Shown in pieces: positions 23,566 through 32,293 of a DNA stretch of 64,000 bases. The stretch spans positions 2,108,001 through 2,172,000 of the forward strand of contig NZ_BMFT01000001.1 in NCBI RefSeq assembly GCF_014639155.1, in the 5' to 3' direction. This stretch comes from Paenibacillus segetis (lineage in GTDB: Bacteria > Bacillota > Bacilli > Paenibacillales > Paenibacillaceae). The notes under the pieces are model-generated. The model saw only the letters and a list, made by a program, of their open reading frames with translations. It was not told where the DNA came from and searched no databases. Position numbers and translations under genes: made by a program. Each line of letters opens with the position of its first letter. Position 1 is the first letter of the stretch.

Positions 23566-24238
23566 CCTTATAGCCTAAACCACGCACTGTTTTGATGATC
23601 GTAGGTTCTTGCGGATTATCCTCTAGCTTTTCCCGCAACCTTTTGATGTACACAGTTAATGTATTATCGTTCACGAAGTCTCCTGCCACATCCCAAATTT
23701 GTTCTAGCAACTGATTTCTTGAAAGGATTTGTCCAATATGATTTGCGAAAATAAGTAATAAACGATACTCTAGCGCGGTCATAGAGATCTCTTCGTCATG
23801 CTTATAAACCTTACCTTCCAGTGTATTAATCCGCACATGATCTAGTTCAATCGTTGATTTAATCGGGCTCTGTTTATGGTATCTCCGCAAGACCGATTTA
23901 ATCCGCGAGAGTAGCTCCCGTATCCGGAAAGGTTTTGTTATATAATCATCTGCACCCATATCAAGTCCCATCACGACATTAACTTCATCATCAATCGCCG
24001 TCAGAAAAATAACGGGAATATCGCTACGTTCTTTCACTAACTTACACAATTCATATCCACTTCCATCTGGTAAGGATAGATCAAATATACATAAAGTGAA
24101 TTGCGCTAAATCTTCTGATAACACTTGTTTCGCGGATGTTGCATCATGGCAAAGCACCGTTTCAAATTGGTCTTGTTGCAGTGAATATTCAAGCCCAGAG
24201 GCAATCGTCTTATCGTCTTCCACCAGCAAAATTTTCAT
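23555..24238 (-). CDS. OmpR-family response regulator
   Basis: The 227-residue protein has a receiver domain (about 1-118) with the acidic pocket EDD near residue 8, phospho-acceptor Asp in IFDLSLPDGSGYE and Lys in ITKPFRIRE. A winged-helix DNA-binding domain ends ...TLTVYIKRLREKLE ... VRGLGYKVGD. It is first gene of a four-gene set (regulator, kinase, ATPase, permease) and overlaps the kinase gene. It likely binds the GTCACTT repeats before the ATPase gene. The ribosome site is weak (AGGATGG). Confidence 0.93.
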   Translation of the reverse strand: MKILLVEDDKTIASGLEYSLQQDQFETVLCHDATSAKQVLSEDLAQFTLCIFDLSLPDGSGYELCKLVKERSDIPVIFLTAIDDEVNVVMGLDMGADDYITKPFRIRELLSRIKSVLRRYHKQSPIKSTIELDHVRINTLEGKVYKHDEEISMTALEYRLLLIFANHIGQILSRNQLLEQIWDVAGDFVNDNTLTVYIKRLREKLEDNPQEPTIIKTVRGLGYKVGD

Positions 24239-24477
24239 TTGATGACCATCCTAACTAATTTACTTTGTAAGAAACTGAAGTGTAGATGAGCGCTACCATG
24301 ACGGATTATTCTTCCGAGGGCAAAGGCGAACGCTAACACTTCTTCAGAACAATTCCGCCCTCTCCACTCTGCATATTAGCAAGTACTAAATATGATTGTT
24401 GTGCAAATCTAATAATAATTTTTAATTGTATCATAATGACTAGTATTCCCATATTACAATTCAGGGGAACAACAAAA

Positions 24478-24706
24478 AACCGCCTCTAAGCAATTGGATT
24501 GCGCCTAAGGCAGTTGATCTAAAATATGACGTAAGGTTGACAAGAACCCGTGTACCAGTGGAATTTTGGAGGAATGTGGACAAGCGAAGCGTTCGCCTTT
24601 AAATGAGAATTTCTACCACTATAATCATGTATTTAGGAAATTCTCATTTAACAGCGATGGTAACATCCTCCAATATGTAACGATACTTCCTGTTTTATTT
24701 TGTCAA
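24478..24706 (-). ncRNA. Candidate structured noncoding element with terminator
   Basis: The 497-base gap 24239-24735 contains a set of nested inverted repeats read here on the minus strand. TTGACAA (24706-24700) pairs with TTGTCAA (24543-24537). Inside, TGGAGGATGT pairs with ACATTCCTCCA (one bulge), TTAAATGAGAATTTC pairs perfectly with GAAATTCTCATTTAA (24651-24637 with 24613-24599), and GCGAA-CGC-TTCGC forms a small hairpin. A strong terminator follows (24515-24478: AACTGCCT/AGGCGGTT with an inner GCAAT/ATTGC stem, then TTTTTTG). It could be a small RNA, an elaborate 3' untranslated region or a MITE-like repeat. No coding frame with a proper ribosome site was found. Confidence 0.35.
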
Positions 24707-24735
24707 GCGTCGATTTATTAGTTTTGAGCCCTTTT

Positions 24736-25323
24736 CTAATTCAGTTTTTGCTCATATCGAACCTTGCCTTCTCGATCTAACCCTTGGATGGATACCCAAT
24801 TTGAGTTAAGGTCTTTATCGTTCCATATGAATAGGAACATTTGATCATCGTTAATGTCCTGACTCATAGAGGCAGGCGTTCTTACATCACTATCGTCACC
24901 ATTCAGAGTCAATGTGTTCAATACAACGGAGGTAATTTCCGGATCAGTTACATACCCATAAAACTGTGCAAGACTAAGTTTCTTATCACGGCTCGTGATG
25001 CCCCAGTTATAAGTGAGGGACTTACTACTGTCAATCTTCATGCCAGCAACTCCCCCACCTGGATACCAACCAAGTCCTTGCTTAATAACGGTATCGGCTG
25101 AGAACCAATCTTTGTATACTCCTAAATAAACGGTTGTGTTATCGTCAAAATGAACTTCCCTCACGATCTTCGATGGCCCATAATGATAGCTTCTTTCGGA
25201 AAGTTCATGTGCCTTCATTGGAGTTAAACTACCGAAATAGGCGTCATCTAGTCTGAAGAACAGGAACACCAAGACAATAGCAATACACCATTCCACGATA
25301 ACAATTATCGTCTTCTTGCTCAT
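24736..25323 (-). CDS. Hypothetical single-pass exported protein
   Basis: The 195-residue protein has an uncleaved or signal-type N-terminal helix (about 5-24) and a polar extracytoplasmic part rich in beta-type sequence. I recognise no family. Features seen are the WYPGGGVAG loop, the YNWGITS segment and an acidic C-terminal third. Its ATG overlaps the stop of the preceding 163-residue gene by four bases, so the two are coupled and probably cooperate at the membrane surface. A terminator or structured element lies downstream. Confidence 0.7.
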   Translation of the reverse strand: MSKKTIIVIVEWCIAIVLVFLFFRLDDAYFGSLTPMKAHELSERSYHYGPSKIVREVHFDDNTTVYLGVYKDWFSADTVIKQGLGWYPGGGVAGMKIDSSKSLTYNWGITSRDKKLSLAQFYGYVTDPEITSVVLNTLTLNGDDSDVRTPASMSQDINDDQMFLFIWNDKDLNSNWVSIQGLDREGKVRYEQKLN

Positions 25324-25811
25324 TGCCCCTCACCATCCTTCGTCAGGGGAATCTCATATGTTGCATGCCGATCATACCAATCATATTTAATGGTAATATT
25401 CCCTGATGGATCTTTCAATTCGTCAAAATTGATATAACCCGTTGCACCCCAGTGATTTCCACTACTGCTGCCACTGTGCATGGTTAGTTCTTCACCATTA
25501 GAAGTAACTATCTTAATCGCTGATTCAGCAAAAGACCATCCACCCGGATCTTGCTTCTTTATTGAATATTCGAGCACGGTTTGTTTAGGTGTAGAATATA
25601 ATTTCTTCAGCGTAAATTTGTCCCCATCCATATCCATGGTTTTATTAATTACGAACTTGTTGACGGGTCCATCCTGCTCCAATGATGTGATGAATGCTTT
25701 ATCATTACTGTTCCAAGGAATCAGATTAATTGCTTCTATGATTAGTAAGATACCGAATATAACAATGACTACTCTCCTAATGATTGTTGCTATCATTTTA
25801 AGACTTTTCAC
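25320..25811 (-). CDS. Hypothetical membrane-anchored Ig-like protein
   Basis: The 163-residue protein has one N-terminal membrane helix (about 8-30) and a beta-rich outer domain with the pattern NKTMDMDGDKFTLKKLYSTPKQTVLEY. This resembles the immunoglobulin-like outer domains (DUF4179/DUF5643 type) seen in anti-sigma-like or stress proteins of Bacillales; the match is by eye and weak. It is translationally coupled to the following 195-residue gene. Function unknown. Confidence 0.65.
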   Translation of the reverse strand: MKSLKMIATIIRRVVIVIFGILLIIEAINLIPWNSNDKAFITSLEQDGPVNKFVINKTMDMDGDKFTLKKLYSTPKQTVLEYSIKKQDPGGWSFAESAIKIVTSNGEELTMHSGSSSGNHWGATGYINFDELKDPSGNITIKYDWYDRHATYEIPLTKDGEGQ

Positions 25812-25894
25812 GAATCAGACTCCTTTCAGTTGTATCTTGTTGTTATATGATACCACAATTAACCAAAGTGGTTTTGAGTTAAGTGAAATGAAAA

Positions 25895-25933
25895 GACCAG
25901 TCAGAACACATTTCCTAAGTGTTTTGACTGGTC
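25895..25933 (-). terminator. Terminator after antiporter gene
   Basis: GACCAGTCAGAACAC pairs with GTGTTTTGACTGGTC with one mismatch, loop of nine; the minus-strand tail is TTTTCATTTC. It is 67 bases past the stop at 26000. Confidence 0.7.
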
Positions 25934-25999
25934 CTTCATACTTTGTATTGGCTTGATATGACTCCTTATTTTCAAGAAAATTAGACTTTAATTATCCTC

Positions 26000-27133
26000 C
26001 TATTCCCGGAAGAAATTTTTCAAAAGTGGCGGTGTCACTAATGTTGTGATGATGACCATAATGATTACAGAGGTAAAATATTGCGGTAATAATAAACCGG
26101 CCTGTAGACCTGTTGCGGCGATAATTAAGGCTACCTCACCTCTGCTTACCATTCCGGAACCGATAATAAGTGAAGATTTCGAATTAAAACCGGTTAACCG
26201 TGCACCCGTCCATCCTCCTAATAACTTGGTTACGCAAGCAACAATTGTGATGACGATTAAGAACCACCACTGTTGACCTAGCCCCTCGAATGATACATTG
26301 AGACCAATACTAACAAAGAATACGGGTACAAAAATGGAGTAAGCAATTGGTTCGATTTTTTCTTCGACCGTGTGTTTATAATTCGTTTGTGAGATCGCGA
26401 TCCCAGCAGCAAAGGCGCCGATAATTCCTGCCATCCCTAAATACTCTGCAAAGTACGCAAATCCAAAACAAATAAATAAGGCGGCTGAGATAAGTGCTTC
26501 CGTAACTTTTAAAGGTGCCATCCATTTCATAACCTTTGGAACGACATACCAACCTGCAAAGAAAGCAACGACGAAGAACAGGACTTTTTTACCGATTAAG
26601 AGACCAATAGAAATGTCATTGCCAGTTCCAACTATACTCATCATCACCGCAAGAAGGATGACAACAAGTACATCATCGATCACAGCTGCGCCCAGAATCG
26701 TAGTTCCTTCTCTTGAGTTCAACTTATTCATTTCCTTTAGTACTTGTACGGATATACTAACTGAGGTTGCGCAGAATATTACACCGAAGAACAAGGCGTA
26801 GTTCTGATCAAATCCAAATGCAAGTGCAGTACTATAACCCCCAAAGAAGGGAACGATAATTCCACCAACAGCTACTGCAAATGCAGACTTCCAATTTTTC
26901 TTCAGTTGCTCTAGATCCGTTTCTAAACCTGCGATAAACATTAAGAGAAGTACACCGATCTCTGAAAGTTCATCAATAAAGCTACTATTACCAATCCAAC
27001 CAAGCACCGCGGGTCCTAATATAATACCGACGATTAGTTTACCAAGTACAGCCGGTTGACCAATACGTACGGATAAATCTCCTGCAACCTTCGTAAAAAA
27101 TATAATTAATACTAAGTAAAGAATGAATTCCAT
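26000..27133 (-). CDS. CPA2-family cation:proton antiporter
   Basis: The 377-residue protein has about twelve membrane helices of the Kef/NapA/GerN class. The conserved Asp pair in GAAVIDDVLVVI marks the electrogenic CPA2 type, and the sequence FIAGLETDLEQLKK and SIGLNVS loops are typical. There is no C-terminal TrkA-N domain, so it is the short form. A TTG in frame lies two codons earlier, but GGAGG is spaced seven bases from the ATG at 27133, so that is the start. A terminator-like hairpin (27249-27272) sits about 115 bases upstream in the leader. Ion specificity (Na+ or K+) is not readable. Confidence 0.9.
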   Translation of the reverse strand: MEFILYLVLIIFFTKVAGDLSVRIGQPAVLGKLIVGIILGPAVLGWIGNSSFIDELSEIGVLLLMFIAGLETDLEQLKKNWKSAFAVAVGGIIVPFFGGYSTALAFGFDQNYALFFGVIFCATSVSISVQVLKEMNKLNSREGTTILGAAVIDDVLVVILLAVMMSIVGTGNDISIGLLIGKKVLFFVVAFFAGWYVVPKVMKWMAPLKVTEALISAALFICFGFAYFAEYLGMAGIIGAFAAGIAISQTNYKHTVEEKIEPIAYSIFVPVFFVSIGLNVSFEGLGQQWWFLIVITIVACVTKLLGGWTGARLTGFNSKSSLIIGSGMVSRGEVALIIAATGLQAGLLLPQYFTSVIIMVIITTLVTPPLLKNFFRE

Positions 27134-27248
27134 GAACAAACCTCCAGATGTTATTGTATTGTTATTGTGTCCTGAAAATTAACAATCATGACCTCCCTTT
27201 TCATAATTTTTGAGCTCCCAGTTGTCTATTTTAGGACAAAAAAATAGA

Positions 27249-27272
27249 AGGAGCCCTTGGTGACTGGCTCCT
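27249..27272 (-). terminator. Terminator upstream of antiporter gene
   Basis: AGGAGCC pairs with GGCTCCT around a ten-base loop; the minus-strand tail is TTCTATTTTTTTG. It may end the two-component operon or act as an attenuator for the antiporter. The remaining 27273-27534 stretch shows no convincing gene. Confidence 0.65.
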
Positions 27273-27534
27273 CCTAATTACAATTACAAATATGCTGTTG
27301 TTAATTATGATACACAATAATTAATTTATATGCAAGTGATATAGTGAGTTATGTCACTCGCGAACAATTAGTCCTAACGGATTCATAATTTGGAAGTGAG
27401 TTCTAATTTTTTATATCTCCTAGGTGAAAGAACAATGGCTGAATCATCGGTATACAAACGGTATCTCTGGGGTTTATGGATTATGGTTATTCCAATACTT
27501 AAACCAATCATTCCCCAAATGGAATCCCTTTTTA

Positions 27535-27735
27535 TCAACGTTTTCGTTTCTTCATAATCAAATAATATATAAGGGCAATGAAGCCAACGACTATAAATAC
27601 CGCTATACAATAAGGTCCCATGGTACGTCCAAATTGGGAAAATGATATCTCACCAAAAGAATTAGCCGAAACAAGTAAACACATCAACCCCATACCTATA
27701 ACGAATATCGCCAGAACCCATTCGATTCTCCTCAT
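27535..27735 (-). CDS. Small two-TM membrane protein of two-component operon
   Basis: The 66-residue protein has two membrane helices (about 5-23 and 38-59), a short loop and a basic tail (MKKRKR). Its start overlaps the end of the histidine kinase gene by four bases (ATGA), which argues for a real coupled gene. No family is recognised. By position it could modulate the kinase. Confidence 0.65.
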   Translation of the reverse strand: MRRIEWVLAIFVIGMGLMCLLVSANSFGEISFSQFGRTMGPYCIAVFIVVGFIALIYYLIMKKRKR

Positions 27736-29141
27736 GCTGGTTCCTCCTGTTCGTCTCGAACAAACCTGATTTCAAACCTGGTACCCTGACCAATGGTACT
27801 GGTAACTAGCAACTCTCCACCCTGTAGTTCAATGAGCTTCTTGGCGATGGAAAGTCCTAACCCCGTTCCCCCATGTTGCCTGGATCGAGATTTCTCCACC
27901 CTATAAAAGCGGTCAAAGATGAACGGAACCTCGTCATCCGGAATACCTATTCCCGTATCTTCTACTGCTATGTATACAAAACCTGATTCCTCTTTTAAAT
28001 AGACATTGATTTCACCTTTTTCCGTGTAGCGAACTGCATTTTCCAATAAATTAATCAGAACTTGCTCCGTACGTAGTCCATCCCCATAGATCAAAGGAAC
28101 AACTCTACTTATATGAGTATTCAATTGTAATCCTTTTTCATTCGCTTTTAACTGAATCTTGCGTACCGCATTATCTGTGATCTCCGTAAGATCCATCCAT
28201 TCTAAAGAAAGGCTAATCTTTCCTTCCTCCATCTTCGCTAATTCAAATAAATCATTCACTAAACGCTGTAAACGTTGGGATTCTTGGTGGATAATATCCA
28301 GATACTGATCTCTTTCAGCTTCCGTGTCATATAATCGATCCTTGATTACTTTAGAATATCCTTCTAGATACGTAATGGGAGTCCGTAGCTCATGGGATAT
28401 ATTCGCAAAAAATTCCTGTCTGGTATCCCGGTATCTTTGTAGGTCTTCTGCTAGGTTATTAATCGCCTCAGCCAAGGATCCAATTTCATCATTGCTGTTA
28501 ATACTCAATCTAGCATCGAAATCACCCACGGCGATTTTGCGTGTCACATCCCGCATCTGTATCAACGGTCTCGAGAGAATTTGTGCGATGATCCATATGA
28601 TCCCAAGCGCTAATAGGAATGCGCCGATTCCAGAGAGAACTAATAATTTGCGGATCGCAGCAATCGAGTCATCCATATGTTTCGTCGACGATAATACATA
28701 CAGCGAAGAAGTGACGTTCTGTCCGCCTTCGGTAGGTATGGGCCTTGCAGCTACGAAGTAACGTTCCCCCGCCTTATTTGTATATTCAAGACTTACCGTC
28801 TTGCCTGAAAAAAGAGTCTTCACATCCCCTGAACGAATAAAAGATGTATCCGATGGATCGATTTCCCCTGAATGAGCTTGAATATTTCCCTTGTCATCAA
28901 TATATACAATACTCACATTTGAAAAATCGGCGAACTTAAGTAACATCGTATCTGTTGAGACATTTGGCGATTCTGTCATCATCGTAAAATGTGTAGTTAG
29001 TTCATCGACTTCTGTTCGCATTTCAGTATTATAAAAATTCGTAAACATGCGATCAATGGCCAAACCAAGTGAGGTCAGGACAAGCACAAATACAGTCAAA
29101 ATAACAAGTCCAAGCTTAAGTCCAATCCTATTCCTTATCAC
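27732..29141 (-). CDS. Sensor histidine kinase with extracytoplasmic domain and HAMP
   Basis: The 469-residue kinase has a membrane helix at about 9-28, an outer PAS/Cache-like sensor of about 135 residues (with VSIVYIDDKGNI), a second helix near 167-187 and a HAMP domain. The H-box is FFANISHELRTPITYLEGY. The N-box is INLLENAVRYT and the ATP lid runs VEDTGIGIPDDE to GGTGLGLSIAKK. All kinase motifs are intact. It overlaps the response regulator gene by 14 bases and the small membrane gene by four. The stimulus is unknown; the linked lipoprotein with a Met/His tail hints at envelope or metal stress. Confidence 0.92.
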   Translation of the reverse strand: MIRNRIGLKLGLVILTVFVLVLTSLGLAIDRMFTNFYNTEMRTEVDELTTHFTMMTESPNVSTDTMLLKFADFSNVSIVYIDDKGNIQAHSGEIDPSDTSFIRSGDVKTLFSGKTVSLEYTNKAGERYFVAARPIPTEGGQNVTSSLYVLSSTKHMDDSIAAIRKLLVLSGIGAFLLALGIIWIIAQILSRPLIQMRDVTRKIAVGDFDARLSINSNDEIGSLAEAINNLAEDLQRYRDTRQEFFANISHELRTPITYLEGYSKVIKDRLYDTEAERDQYLDIIHQESQRLQRLVNDLFELAKMEEGKISLSLEWMDLTEITDNAVRKIQLKANEKGLQLNTHISRVVPLIYGDGLRTEQVLINLLENAVRYTEKGEINVYLKEESGFVYIAVEDTGIGIPDDEVPFIFDRFYRVEKSRSRQHGGTGLGLSIAKKLIELQGGELLVTSTIGQGTRFEIRFVRDEQEEPA

Positions 29142-29847
29142 TCAGTACACCACCTCGATTAAACTTATATCCTACCCCCCATACAGTTTGAATCGGATTA
29201 TATGGAAGCCCTGCCTTTTGCGTCTTATCTCGAATGTTCTTAATATGCGTATCAATAACACGGAAATCTCCTACATGTTCATACCCCCACAACAAGCTCA
29301 CAAGTTCTTCTCTGTTAAATACCCGTTGCGGACTCTTCGCAAATTCCAGGATCAAATCGAATTCTTTTTGCGTGAAATCTACAAGCTCATCTTGAATATA
29401 AACTTCACGAGCTTCAGGAAAAATTCTAATTCCGTCAAAATCCACTGTCGTTTCTTGTTGTTGAATAGAGAAATGTGTTATAGCTGACCGTCGAATGATG
29501 GAGTAGACCCGGGCAATAAATTCTTCAGGTTCGAAAGGTTTGGTTAGATAATCATCAGCACCAATTCCCAGTCCATACACCTTGTCTTTCGTTTCTGAGC
29601 GGGCCGTCAGCATCAGTATGGCTACCTGATCCTGCTCGCGGATCGCTTTACATACCTGCCATCCATCCATATCTGGTAACATAACGTCTAATATAATAAT
29701 GTCAAAAGCATGCTTTCCCGCCAGAGATAAAGCTTCATGCCCGTTAGATGCCTCTTTTACTTCAAATCCTTCCTTGGTTAAATAGATCCGTAATAAATTC
29801 CGCATATTCCATTCATCATCTACCACTAAGACTTGAAGTTTTGACAC
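29128..29847 (-). CDS. OmpR-family response regulator
   Basis: The 239-residue protein has receiver acidic residues DDE at 10-12, the phospho-acceptor in IIILDVMLPDMDGW, the Lys of LTKPFEPEE and a winged-helix domain ending in VWGVGYKF. It is the first gene of a three-gene operon with its kinase. The lipoprotein gene immediately upstream on the same strand has a CACA-TTTC repeat element in its promoter, also found at 6.75 kb. This regulator is the obvious candidate to bind both. That assignment is inference from position. Confidence 0.93.
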   Translation of the reverse strand: MSKLQVLVVDDEWNMRNLLRIYLTKEGFEVKEASNGHEALSLAGKHAFDIIILDVMLPDMDGWQVCKAIREQDQVAILMLTARSETKDKVYGLGIGADDYLTKPFEPEEFIARVYSIIRRSAITHFSIQQQETTVDFDGIRIFPEAREVYIQDELVDFTQKEFDLILEFAKSPQRVFNREELVSLLWGYEHVGDFRVIDTHIKNIRDKTQKAGLPYNPIQTVWGVGYKFNRGGVLSDKE

Positions 29848-29950
29848 ACGAACACCTTCCCTTAACCTTTATTACAAATAACAACTTTCGTTCCATACAT
29901 TATAACTTAAAAAATAAACATCTTCAGCGAGCAGCCAATCTACTTAACTG

Positions 29951-29980
29951 AAAAAGAAAACACGATTCAATTGAACCGTG
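29951..29980 (-). terminator. Terminator after lipoprotein gene
   Basis: CACGATTCAA pairs with TTGAACCGTG (one mismatch), with the minus-strand tail TTTTCTTTTT. It separates the lipoprotein gene from the downstream response regulator gene. Confidence 0.7.
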
Positions 29981-30012
29981 CTTCTTTCTCCTACTTACAG
30001 TTCAAAATCAAA

Positions 30013-31218
30013 TTAGTGATGCATACCCGGCATGTTCTCATGTCCTTCTCCCGATTTAGATACGATTTCAAGCATGTTGTCGATTTCTCCTTGTCCCTTT
30101 AGACTAATCGAATCTTCAGACCCTATCAACCAAGCGTGATTATAAGGCCCTTCTGTTGGTGACAGCTCAAATTTCGGTTGCAGAGACATTACATAATTCA
30201 TAACCGATTCAGGCATGGCGTCTTTGCTCGTCCAGAGCAGTGGAGCATGTTTTCCTAAATGGGAAAATGGAGCGCCCGCTATAGCCAAGGTAGGTGAATC
30301 GGAACTGACGAACGAGAAGTTGTGTCCCGGTGTTGTGATTCCCCATCCAAAGCCAGTGTTATTATCTTTAAATTGTGCAAAAGCTATAGCATTTGCGTAA
30401 GGGTCTTTCCCTGATATCCTTACGGTATTACCGTATTGTTGTAGTTCCTTCTCAACTTTAGCCGTGATCACGGACTCTGGTCCAAGGATATAAATATTGG
30501 CGTTGCCATCTCTCGTTTGGAGAGCTTCAATGGTCTCCTGTGGAACTTCATCCTTTTTCACGTAAAGTAATGGCTCAGGCATATGTGCGATCCAATTGAT
30601 CGCAGGCATGGTGTATTCTTGACTCTCCATAGATCCAATGATCACAGAAGAGGGATTCTCCCCAGCTAAATTCGTGTAATAAGCATCTATAGCCTTGGCT
30701 AAGGCAGCTGGATTGTCACCCGTCACCTTATCGATCTTGAACCCAAGGTCTTTAGCTTGATCCTCAACCTTTTGATCCAGATCACCAACGAGGATCACCT
30801 GAACCCCGTTGTTGATTTCCACTCCTTTAGGCTGAAGACGATTAATTTCATTGACTGTAGTGGATGGAATTCCATCCTTAGTCACGAACAAGATCGGTCC
30901 ATTGCTCGGATGATGGATTAAATCGGCACTAGCCACCGCGTTTTGCCAGTTATTGGGATCGGTAAGAATAATACTTCCCGGTCGGTTGTCCTTACTTGTC
31001 GCCATCCATAGCGATTGAGACGTAATCACCGCGGCTTCCACAGGATCGCTTGTATTTACCCGGGTCGTGTTCTTTGATGAAATCCACGGTTTCACAACTT
31101 GCTCTGCACTCACATTGGTTTGTTGTCCAGAGTCGGTAGATTTGTTATTGCTCGTACATGCTGATAATACAAACACAGCAGCAAGTGTTACTACACCAAC
31201 TTTAAAAGCCTTTTTCAT
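30013..31218 (-). CDS. Lipoprotein with cell-wall-binding repeat 2 features
   Basis: From the ATG at 31218 (AGGAGGAGGGAG site) the protein has 401 residues. A lipobox LSAC ends the signal peptide, so it is anchored to the outer face of the membrane. The body shows repeated blocks of the putative cell-wall-binding repeat 2 type (PILFVTKDGIPSTTVNEINRLQPK; LLYVKKDEVPQETIEAL; LLWTSKDAMPESVMNYV). The end is GHENMPGMHH, rich in Met and His and possibly metal-binding. The frame extends 16 codons upstream but lacks a ribosome site there. The gene neighbours a two-component operon and has the shared promoter element. Confidence 0.85.
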   Translation of the reverse strand: MKKAFKVGVVTLAAVFVLSACTSNNKSTDSGQQTNVSAEQVVKPWISSKNTTRVNTSDPVEAAVITSQSLWMATSKDNRPGSIILTDPNNWQNAVASADLIHHPSNGPILFVTKDGIPSTTVNEINRLQPKGVEINNGVQVILVGDLDQKVEDQAKDLGFKIDKVTGDNPAALAKAIDAYYTNLAGENPSSVIIGSMESQEYTMPAINWIAHMPEPLLYVKKDEVPQETIEALQTRDGNANIYILGPESVITAKVEKELQQYGNTVRISGKDPYANAIAFAQFKDNNTGFGWGITTPGHNFSFVSSDSPTLAIAGAPFSHLGKHAPLLWTSKDAMPESVMNYVMSLQPKFELSPTEGPYNHAWLIGSEDSISLKGQGEIDNMLEIVSKSGEGHENMPGMHH

Positions 31219-31276
31219 AAATCTCCCTCCTCCTGTTTCCTTATGAGTTTTCAAATTCAGTGACATCTAACACAGT

Positions 31277-31308
31277 TTAACCCTCAATTTTGTGGAAACT
31301 GTGTGGTT
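31277..31308 (-). promoter_or_regulatory. Shared 32-base promoter element, copy B
   Basis: The minus-strand core CACAGTTTCCACAAAATT is followed by GGGTTAAACT, where TAAACT could be the -10. It aligns without gaps to 6777-6746 (25 of 32 identical; most of the changes are transitions). It sits 59 bases before the lipoprotein start codon. Confidence 0.6.
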
Positions 31309-31340
31309 ATATAGGAATTCGCAAGCACTTTTATAAATTA

Positions 31341-31370
31341 AAAAGCACGTACCGATGAAGATTCGGTACG
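31341..31370 (-). terminator. Terminator after SDR gene
   Basis: CGTACCGA/TCGGTACG arms, minus-strand tail TTTTTAATTT. The arm sequence AAAAGCACGTACCGATGA recurs at 32947-32964, the terminator of the next operon upstream. Confidence 0.7.
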
Positions 31371-31408
31371 CACTGCAACAAATATACGACTAATTTGATT
31401 TGCTTTGG

Positions 31409-32236
31409 TTACGCTTGATTAAGAAAATGCTGCGTTATATTTCGCAAATACTCTTCATCATCACAATCTTCCTTCATTTGGATGAGCATCTTGGCGTCAT
31501 TACCAACAACATATCGGAATTGGCTTGTACCATCAGTTGCTGCTTGAAATATAGCTTCAGCGACAAGTTCTGGGGGAGAGGCATAGGTTGGGGATTTTTC
31601 CATCTCAGACAATTTCCCCAAAAATGCAGTTGTAAACTGTTTATAGTCCGTTGGTGAATCATCAAAAAAGAACTCCATCGATCTTCCGCCAAAGTCCGTA
31701 TGTATAGCTCCTGGTTCAATCAATTTTACTTTTATGTTTTGTGATAACAACTCATAAGATAATGATTCAGAAAATCCCTCAACCGCAAATTTAGTTGAAT
31801 GATACAGAGACATGGTAGGAAAGGTAACTATACCTCCCATAGATGAAATATTAATTAGCATTCCCTCTTGATTAGATCTGAAATGCGGCAGCATCGCTTT
31901 AGTCATACTGATCAAGCCAAAAACGTTCACTTCAAATTGCCTTCTAATCTGCTCATCCGTAGCTGCTTCAAGAATTCCCATTGTTCCATAACCAGCATTA
32001 TTGAGAAGAACGTCAATTTTCCCAAAATGTTGGATAGATTCGGCTACCGCATTTTGAATCGTTTCTTTTTTCTCGACATCAAGCTTGAGCACCAACACAT
32101 TATTTAATGGTATGAATTCAGCTTCTTTTTCCGGTGTTCGCATGGTTGCAACTACATTCCATCCTTTTTCTGCAAAGTGTCTGACTGCAGCTCTCCCAAT
32201 TCCTGATGAAGCACCCGTGATAAATATTGTTTTCAT
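31409..32236 (-). CDS. Short-chain dehydrogenase/reductase
   Basis: The 275-residue classical SDR has the cofactor loop TGASSGIG (6-13), LNNAGYG, active-site Ser in ISSMGG and the YHSTK catalytic Tyr/Lys pair. A basic residue after the loop and R33 in ATMRTPEK suggest NADP(H). The substrate is unknown. It is 58 bases downstream of the padR gene and shares its promoter, so it is presumably induced when the PadR protein releases its ligand-responsive operator. Confidence 0.87.
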   Translation of the reverse strand: MKTIFITGASSGIGRAAVRHFAEKGWNVVATMRTPEKEAEFIPLNNVLVLKLDVEKKETIQNAVAESIQHFGKIDVLLNNAGYGTMGILEAATDEQIRRQFEVNVFGLISMTKAMLPHFRSNQEGMLINISSMGGIVTFPTMSLYHSTKFAVEGFSESLSYELLSQNIKVKLIEPGAIHTDFGGRSMEFFFDDSPTDYKQFTTAFLGKLSEMEKSPTYASPPELVAEAIFQAATDGTSQFRYVVGNDAKMLIQMKEDCDDEEYLRNITQHFLNQA

Positions 32237-32293
32237 TTTATAATTCCTCCCCTAAAGTTTGTTAGCATTAATTTAATTAACACTGCTCTTCTT

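Noticed and set aside
25480..25956. Plus-strand 158-codon frame opposite the Ig-like membrane protein gene
   Set aside because: It has no ribosome site and runs through the antiporter terminator; the minus-strand pair with four-base overlap is better supported.
27151..27189. 12-residue frame MIVNFQDTITIQ upstream of the antiporter gene
   Set aside because: GGGAGG is only two bases from its ATG and the ORF overlaps no hairpin, so there is no attenuator logic.
27383..27511. Minus-strand frame MIGLSIGITIIHKPQRYR..., 42 residues, after the small membrane protein gene
   Set aside because: The start abuts GGGGA without proper spacing. The longer version begins inside the 66-residue gene in another frame. 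Possibly a decayed gene end, but unsupported.
29047..29487. Plus-strand 146-codon frame opposite kinase/regulator genes
   Set aside because: Antisense shadow of two clearly conserved genes.
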